From Flavobacteriales bacterium UBA7878 (GTDB taxonomy: Bacteria > Bacteroidota > Bacteroidia > Flavobacteriales > Schleiferiaceae): a stretch of DNA of 29,085 nucleotides. Both the position numbers and the translations under genes were made by a program. Location: the NCBI GenBank assembly GCA_002501205.1, contig DLRW01000055.1, positions 2,900 to 31,984 of the forward strand, in the 5' to 3' direction. The notes beneath the pieces were generated by a model that was not told where the DNA came from, did no database searches, and saw only the letters and a list, made by a program, of their open reading frames with translations. Shown in pieces: positions 24,255 to 29,085 of the stretch (position 1 is its first letter; every line of letters begins with the position of its first letter).

Positions 24255-26620
24255 GACAAGCGACGGATTTCACGTTCCACCACTGCGAGCATTTCAAAGG
24301 AGCTTTTAAAGACTCTTTCGATAAAGGGGTAGTTTACCAGGGTGCTGCCACTGAGGTAGAAGTTGACCCTCTGCAGAAGGAAAGATTTAGCTACCAGAGC
24401 CATGTCTTCCAGATAATCCTTACGGCTGTAATCTTTAGCATTAAATTCTTGGGCTAAGGCGTAGTGCCAGTCTAATAAAACCAGGAGTCGATTGCCTTTA
24501 AAACCCGCTTCCAAACTAAAGGCTAGAAATTCGAAGATGTCTCTTTGGGCTAATCCCTGCTGGGCTAATTCCCAATCGTAAATACATGCCTGATCATTGT
24601 TTCGGATAGCGATATTGCGAGGATTGAAATCATTGTGAATTAAGGTTTTTCGACCTTTACCCTGGGTTCCACCATCTTCAAATTCTTTCAGAAAACCTAG
24701 CATTTTTTGGAAATAGGGATCCAGGTTTAGATGTTGATAATCTTTGCGATTTACATCGATAAAGGCCTGGAATAAGGAGCGGGCTTCCATGAAATCCTCC
24801 GCATCTTGAAGTTCTAAATTCGCCAGGTCCTTATCCGCGAATGCCTTATGTACCTGATGAATACTGCGAATTACCTGATGCTGTAGCTCTAGGGTCCAGG
24901 CTTCCGGATGGTTTTCGGCATTAAAAATCTGCAGTTGATCAGGGTTTAGACGTTCTAAGGCCAGGAGGTAAATTTCCTGTTCTTCATTTTCTACAGCGCC
25001 ATAGAATTTGGGCATTATGCCTAAGCCCGCTTTTTGTAAAGCTTGATAAACTCGCAATTCCTTTAAATGGCTGTTGGCATATTCCAGTTTTGCTTGATGC
25101 GCTTGTAATTCATCGGCCAGCTTGGCATCGATATTTGAAGCCATAAAGTGTAAACCTTGATTGAGCTCTGATCCCAGTGCCTTGCTCTTTAAAATGAGCT
25201 CCAGCTTTTTTCCGGATTCCAGATGAAGATCTGCCGGAAACAAGCCTATTAATTTCTTGGTGGCCTTGCGACTGAGTTCAGTAAGGATTCCATTATCCTC
25301 AAATGGATTAGGCAGCCACTCTATGCTTTGAACCGGATGATGGAAGGCGAATTGATTATTGAAGAAGTCGGGGTTTAAATCTGCTTTAAGCAGCCAGTTT
25401 TTAGGCTTGTTTCTGCCCAGGCTTTGATGGGCTCTTACAAATTGTCCGCTTACTATAGCCGCCAGGGTAGAAAGTTCCAGGGAAAGCGCAAAACCAGCAA
25501 TTAGCTGAGCAAAACGACGGGCGCTACCTGGGCCCTTGCATGACATAAGTTCTAAAGTTTGACTGGCAATGGGGAGATGAGTTCCTCCACCAACGGTACC
25601 CACCACCAGATTTGGAAGACTGAGGCTTACATACAAACCTTCGTCGGTAGGTTCTAATTGCAGGATGCCAATGCTGGATTCGTGAATACAAGCCAGGTCT
25701 TGACCGGTGGATGCAAAAATGCCGGCTATGGCATTAGCGATATTGATATTATAGCCAATCATTCCATCAAAGCGGCTGATGGCCATGGAGTGATTAAAAG
25801 CCCGGAACATATCCTCGGCGGTAGTACGCAGGGTACGACTTAGCGCTTCGTGGGTGATTAAAGCTTCGGCGATCACGTGTATACCGCGACCATTTTGCAT
25901 GGAGTAGAAGGAGACTTTCTTGTCGGAAGCACCATTGCCATCGATCACAAAATTGAGAATCTCAAAGCCGGTTTCTTCCGGAAATTGCTTGTCGATATAA
26001 AGGCAGGCCTGCCAGGTACAAGCGGTGGTCATGTTTTGTCCGGCCGCATCATGAGTTGAGTAAATGAATTTCAAGTGCACGATTTTACCAACCACCACAC
26101 TTTTAATCTCTAATAATTCGGCATGATTGGATTGCTCTTGAGCGATGCCGCGGATTACTTCAAAATGGCGTTTTACCCATTGATCGAAGGCCAAAGCCTC
26201 ATGCATACTTTGAAAAGTAAACATTGGGGTGCGCAGCATTTTTTGGTGAAGGATATGCGATCGAAAACCACCGGATTCACTTAAGGCCTTGGCTCCGCGA
26301 TTCATGCTCGCAACCAGGGCACCTTCCGCAGTAGCCAGGGCCGTGTGTACCCATTCTGATTGATCTTGATTTTTAAATAGTAAAGGACCAACAAGGCCCA
26401 AAGGAATTTCGGTAGTACCTACGAAGTTTTCAATATTGTTTTGAATTTGCTCCAGATGTAAACCCTGGGAATCGTAGTTGAGGTTAATGCCTTTAACTAA
26501 GGTGTCGAGATAAGAACGACGGAGTTGCAGAGCTTCAGGGTGATTTTTTCCCTGACCGGGAATATGGGGGTAATGAGCTTGAGCATTCATAGGCTGGGGG
26601 CTTAATACTTTGTCTTTCAT
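24251..26620 (-). CDS. HMG-CoA reductase (class I) fused to an APH/choline-kinase-like domain
   Basis: Domain 1 (about 40-410) is a class I HMG-CoA reductase, making mevalonate from HMG-CoA with NADPH: ENFVGTTEIPLGLVGPL (64-80), catalytic Glu99 (TAEG), DAAGQNM (191-197), Lys234/235 (SDKK), Asp308 (STGQD), GTVGGGT (341-347) and His398 (RAHQS). Domain 2 (about 465-789) is a phosphotransferase with Lys478/480 and Glu521 in the N-lobe, the HNDFNPRN catalytic loop (662-669) and metal Asp682 in YDWELA, so both halves look active. The kinase substrate is unknown. ATG 26620 was chosen because an A-rich leader (AAAAGAAATCAAAA) precedes it; an in-frame ATG at 26680 would add 20 residues that look like untranslated sequence. 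It is first in an operon with the CarS-like and CDP-alcohol transferase genes. Confidence 0.92.
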   Translation of the reverse strand: MKDKVLSPQPMNAQAHYPHIPGQGKNHPEALQLRRSYLDTLVKGINLNYDSQGLHLEQIQNNIENFVGTTEIPLGLVGPLLFKNQDQSEWVHTALATAEGALVASMNRGAKALSESGGFRSHILHQKMLRTPMFTFQSMHEALAFDQWVKRHFEVIRGIAQEQSNHAELLEIKSVVVGKIVHLKFIYSTHDAAGQNMTTACTWQACLYIDKQFPEETGFEILNFVIDGNGASDKKVSFYSMQNGRGIHVIAEALITHEALSRTLRTTAEDMFRAFNHSMAISRFDGMIGYNINIANAIAGIFASTGQDLACIHESSIGILQLEPTDEGLYVSLSLPNLVVGTVGGGTHLPIASQTLELMSCKGPGSARRFAQLIAGFALSLELSTLAAIVSGQFVRAHQSLGRNKPKNWLLKADLNPDFFNNQFAFHHPVQSIEWLPNPFEDNGILTELSRKATKKLIGLFPADLHLESGKKLELILKSKALGSELNQGLHFMASNIDAKLADELQAHQAKLEYANSHLKELRVYQALQKAGLGIMPKFYGAVENEEQEIYLLALERLNPDQLQIFNAENHPEAWTLELQHQVIRSIHQVHKAFADKDLANLELQDAEDFMEARSLFQAFIDVNRKDYQHLNLDPYFQKMLGFLKEFEDGGTQGKGRKTLIHNDFNPRNIAIRNNDQACIYDWELAQQGLAQRDIFEFLAFSLEAGFKGNRLLVLLDWHYALAQEFNAKDYSRKDYLEDMALVAKSFLLQRVNFYLSGSTLVNYPFIERVFKSSFEMLAVVEREIRRLS

Positions 26621-26943
26621 TTTTGATTTCTTTTGAGATAAAGCGAGAGGAACACAAAGAAGATGAGCAAGATTTTCCATCCGTAGCGTATTAAGTGTTT
26701 ACTGAGAAATAAGGGACTCATGACTCTCGATTTTTCGTTAACCGTTGGCTAAAGTCCAGCACTTCCTTGCAGGAGGCTTTCAAAAGCTGAAAAGTGCCTT
26801 TTAGAATTATTCATTTTTCGAAAGAGGCCTGATGGGCTAAGACTTTACCGGGCTTAGAAAAATCAATGAATTGTAGGATGCCATCCCGCGAAAGCGGCTA
26901 AATGCTCAATTTTGGTATTTTGGCGACTCTAAAAAAAACCGAC
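26621..26943. other. 323-base divergent intergenic region with possible structured element
   Basis: No gene is supported on either strand. It separates the HMG-CoA reductase operon from the divergent regulator-like gene and must hold both promoters, but no exact TAnnTTTG box was found. A possible branched fold lies at 26759-26797: outer stem GCACTT/AAGTGC, inner hairpins CCT-TGC-AGG (26765-26773) and GCTT-TCAA-AAGC (26776-26787). A short CCGC-GAAA-GCGG hairpin sits at 26886-26897, 46 bases before the plus-strand ATG. Similar octamers GGGCTAAG and GGGCTTAG occur near 26834 and 26850. Function of any of these is unproven. Confidence 0.45.
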
Positions 26944-27858
26944 ATGTCATACTTCCCGCAAAGGGCATTTTTTAGGGCTATTGAAGCCGAGTTACCTGAG
27001 AAGACCAGCTTAATACAATGGACCGCAGATCACTTAGACCTAAGCTATGCCAGTGCTCAACGCCGGGTTAGTGGAGAAAAGGAACTGAGTGCAGGAGAAT
27101 TGGTACAGCTTACTATGCTGATGCCGGTGGCTGCGCAAAGAGTTTTGGAAGCCTATCCTCTGCGCGATTCTTCTTTAATTACCGACAATACCTTCAATAG
27201 CAAGGAAGACTTTGTGCAATACTTGCGGAATATTCGCAGTCTTTTTCAAAGTGCTTTAAAGTCGGGTGATGCGCTATTGCAATATGTGGCCTATGATATC
27301 CCCATCTTTTTATTTCTGGCCAATAGCCGCATGCTCGAATACAAGTTTGCTTTTTGGTCGAATCGTTTGCGGGATGGTTTAGAGGAATTGCCACCTGAGG
27401 CCTATGTGTTGAGCAGGGATATTTACTCCATTTACCAGCAAATGGATTCCGAAGAACTATGGAATCCTAAAGCCCGGCATATTCAATTAAGGCAATTGGA
27501 GCTCAATCTCGAATCTGGTTTATTAAATGAAGGGCAGTATGCAGAATTGAAAGGTTTTATTAATCGGATTCAGGAACAGCAATACCAATGGGCCAAGGCA
27601 GAACAGAAAGAAGGTGGGGGAGCCTATCGATTGTATAGCTATGAAGATATTACTATCACCAATGGCGCCTTATTGAGCTTTGGCAATGTGCAGCAAATGA
27701 TGGGGGCTTATGCGCATGTAAAGTTTTTTAGCAGCAGAGCTACTACCCATATTGAAGGCTTTAAACAAGATTGGAATGCCCATATTCGGGCCGCACAAAT
27801 GGTTACCCACGGACCGCCCGGCTTATTAAAGCAATGGCAGGAGCAGACCAGTGATTAG
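26944..27858 (+). CDS. Putative HTH DNA-binding protein with long helical C-terminal region
   Basis: The first 60 residues look like a small helix-turn-helix region (LIQWTADHLDLSYASAQRRVSG, followed by ELSAGELVQLTML); the remainder (about 70-304) is mostly helical with Trp/Tyr-rich stretches (FAFWSNRLRDGLEEL, YQQMDSEELWNPK). I do not recognise a named family, though this HTH-plus-helical layout is seen in Bacteroidota regulators. ATG at 26944 (MSYFPQRAFF) was chosen over an in-frame ATG at 26902 because the extra 14 residues look untranslated. It is divergent from the HMG-CoA reductase operon, so it is a candidate regulator of it (inference). Its stop overlaps that of the convergent lipoprotein gene by 4 bases. 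Confidence 0.55.
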   Translation: MSYFPQRAFFRAIEAELPEKTSLIQWTADHLDLSYASAQRRVSGEKELSAGELVQLTMLMPVAAQRVLEAYPLRDSSLITDNTFNSKEDFVQYLRNIRSLFQSALKSGDALLQYVAYDIPIFLFLANSRMLEYKFAFWSNRLRDGLEELPPEAYVLSRDIYSIYQQMDSEELWNPKARHIQLRQLELNLESGLLNEGQYAELKGFINRIQEQQYQWAKAEQKEGGGAYRLYSYEDITITNGALLSFGNVQQMMGAYAHVKFFSSRATTHIEGFKQDWNAHIRAAQMVTHGPPGLLKQWQEQTSD

Positions 27859-28604
27859 AGAAGCTTTTGCAATGCATAGCCATACAGCTGAATTTCGCTG
27901 TGGTCGATAATCTGCAAATGCAGCCAACCCAATTGACCGCTTAATTGATTTTCGATGGCGATATAGAGCTTTTTGCGATTGGGAACAATGAAATTCTCGT
28001 AGCGGAAATGGCTATTAAAGTTTCGATCAAAGCCAGAACTGTAGCTGCTGAGACTTAAGGAGCGATTATCCCAACCCACATTGGGATCAGAATCAGCATC
28101 TATAATGGCGTCCCCAAATTGATAGCTGATGGCCTGTTGTACAATATTGAATTTTAAGGCAGAATCTTGGTGATTGGCCGGGCATACATAATTGCTGCCC
28201 CGATTGTAAATGAAGGAGCTATCCGGCCCTTTGCATTGATAAACAGTATCAAAAAGGATAGGTCCGGTTTGAAAGGCATAAAGGCCAAAGAAAGACTCAA
28301 TACCTAGGCCTTCAGACTGCAGTTCGCCGGGGACTACCAATTTAGTAACCCGTATAAGCAAGTCTACAATGCTGTCTTTGTCTAGATTAAGGGAATCGAC
28401 GCTTTCATTGTACTCCCCTCGAGAATTTGAAATAAAAATGCGGCGGGGAGGATCAAATAATTGACCGTCCACCGCCGCATTGTAATATCCAAAACGAAAT
28501 TCTGTGCTATCGGGATTGTATCCTAAGTCTTCTTCTTTCTTTCTACAGCCACTAAGTAGTAGGACTGATATCAGGATGAAGCTAAGGGCTGCAAAGTTTT
28601 TCAT
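27855..28604 (-). CDS. Lipoprotein of unknown function
   Basis: Lipobox VLLLSGC gives lipidated Cys20, followed by RKKEEDLGYNPDS. The rest (about 230 residues) is beta-rich with many Asp/Ser/Asn and two cysteines (in VYQCKGPDS and NYVCPANH) that may form a disulphide. The ATG at 28604 was chosen because it gives a normal lipoprotein lead (MKNFAALSF); an in-frame ATG at 28622 would add six residues. It lies 35 bases after a T9SS cargo gene on the same strand and could be co-transcribed with it. No family recognised. Its 3' end overlaps the convergent regulator-like gene by 4 bases. Confidence 0.8.
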   Translation of the reverse strand: MKNFAALSFILISVLLLSGCRKKEEDLGYNPDSTEFRFGYYNAAVDGQLFDPPRRIFISNSRGEYNESVDSLNLDKDSIVDLLIRVTKLVVPGELQSEGLGIESFFGLYAFQTGPILFDTVYQCKGPDSSFIYNRGSNYVCPANHQDSALKFNIVQQAISYQFGDAIIDADSDPNVGWDNRSLSLSSYSSGFDRNFNSHFRYENFIVPNRKKLYIAIENQLSGQLGWLHLQIIDHSEIQLYGYALQKLL

Positions 28605-28639
28605 AGGGCTTAAAAGGCCCAATTTACAGCAAATCCTGT

Positions 28640-29085
28640 TTAGGCCTTAAGTAGCTTAATGCTCTGTGTTAGGCCTTGTGCATTTTCAACTAAAAGGAAA
28701 TAGACTCCCTGGCTCAAGCCATATAGCTCTATTTGTTGCTTAGAACTACTAAGTTGACCTTCCAAGATAACTTGGCCTTGACCATTCAATAATTGATAAT
28801 TAAGCTCGGTACTATTTTTCCAGTCGAGCTTAACAACATTCTGAACAGGATTAGGATAAACCTTTAGATTAAGAGAAGCATTCGTTTTGTCGAGAGACAG
28901 GATAGGACCGGTTTGGCAGCGGTAGTTTTGATTAGACCAGAAAGTGGCTAAAGATTGTTGCTCAAACTTAAGCTTGCTCACTGCTGCCCAGGGGTTCATA
29001 TCCATAAAGTCCCGAGCATAGTTAATCATCAAATCAAAGCAAAGGCTGTCGCCGCTTTCCAGTTTTACCATCGCGTGATTGAGCA
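28640..29085 (-). CDS. C-terminal part of a T9SS cargo protein (cut by window edge)
   Basis: The frame stays open to the window end (codons before the Met at 29071 read LNHA), so the gene is 5'-truncated and its signal peptide and main domain are outside. The visible part has a helical segment (MINYARDFMDMNPWAAVSKLKFEQQ, split by about 40 residues) and a type A T9SS sorting domain (about the last 75 residues: LKVYPNPVQNVVKLDW, LSQGVYFLLVENAQ, SIKLLKA). The protein is therefore exported across the outer membrane; the activity of the missing part is unknown. Confidence 0.85.
   Translation of the reverse strand, partial: LNHAMVKLESGDSLCFDLMINYARDFMDMNPWAAVSKLKFEQQSLATFWSNQNYRCQTGPILSLDKTNASLNLKVYPNPVQNVVKLDWKNSTELNYQLLNGQGQVILEGQLSSSKQQIELYGLSQGVYFLLVENAQGLTQSIKLLKA

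Noticed and set aside
26771..26776. AGGAGG resembling a strong ribosome-binding site in the divergent gap
   Set aside because: No start codon with an open frame follows (the next codons stop within a few residues), and Bacteroidota rarely rely on such sites.
1..29085. Search by eye for CRISPR arrays, insertion sequences, integrases, phage genes and defence systems
   Set aside because: No spaced direct repeats, transposase or integrase motifs were seen; the window looks like stable chromosomal sequence.

Overview
The window looks like a chromosomal segment of a Bacteroidota bacterium, most likely from the Flavobacteriales. The evidence is type IX secretion (T9SS) C-terminal sorting domains on at least four secreted proteins, many lipoproteins, Bacteroidota-type promoter boxes (TAnnTTTG) instead of sigma-70 boxes, a coaX-to-lptC gene block, and a one-chain alpha+beta keto-acid dehydrogenase E1. 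Species cannot be assigned from the window. Starts other than ATG are common: at least five TTG and two GTG starts have no good ATG alternative.

Layout. Positions 1-28 hold the 5' part of a tRNA on the minus strand, with its own promoter. From 110 to 5638 a tight plus-strand block encodes CoaX, an outer-membrane barrel, a TPR protein, LptC, a tiny membrane protein and a CNNM/CBS transporter. A secreted M28 peptidase with a T9SS tail follows (5702-7507). From 7508 to 26620 all genes are on the minus strand: MurQ, RsmB-type rRNA methyltransferase, fused E1 dehydrogenase, DUF2339, DUF1287 and DUF2892 proteins; an ECF sigma factor with DGPF/YCII and VOC partners; a YgiD-like dioxygenase; a small T9SS cargo; and a four-gene overlapping operon led by a VWA lipoprotein. 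A plus-strand putative HTH regulator (26944-27858), a lipoprotein and a truncated T9SS cargo finish the window.

The most interesting part is 23142-26620. Three tightly coupled genes, in transcription order, encode a class I HMG-CoA reductase fused to a phosphotransferase (APH/choline-kinase-like) domain, a CTP-dependent lipid cytidylyltransferase of the CarS/CDP-archaeol synthase type, and a CDP-alcohol phosphatidyltransferase with a complete active-site motif. Read together they supply mevalonate, a kinase, a CDP-activating enzyme and a head-group transferase. This would fit an unrecognised isoprenoid-based or otherwise unusual phospholipid pathway. The catalytic residues are visible; the substrates and the product are inference. 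A divergent 323-base intergenic region with a possible branched stem-loop and a possible HTH regulator lie just upstream.

The second candidate novelty is the 19818-23062 operon: a VWA lipoprotein that also carries a T9SS sorting domain, followed by two related lipoproteins of nearly equal length and a small exported protein, all overlapping. The remaining genes are mostly recognisable housekeeping or accessory functions.
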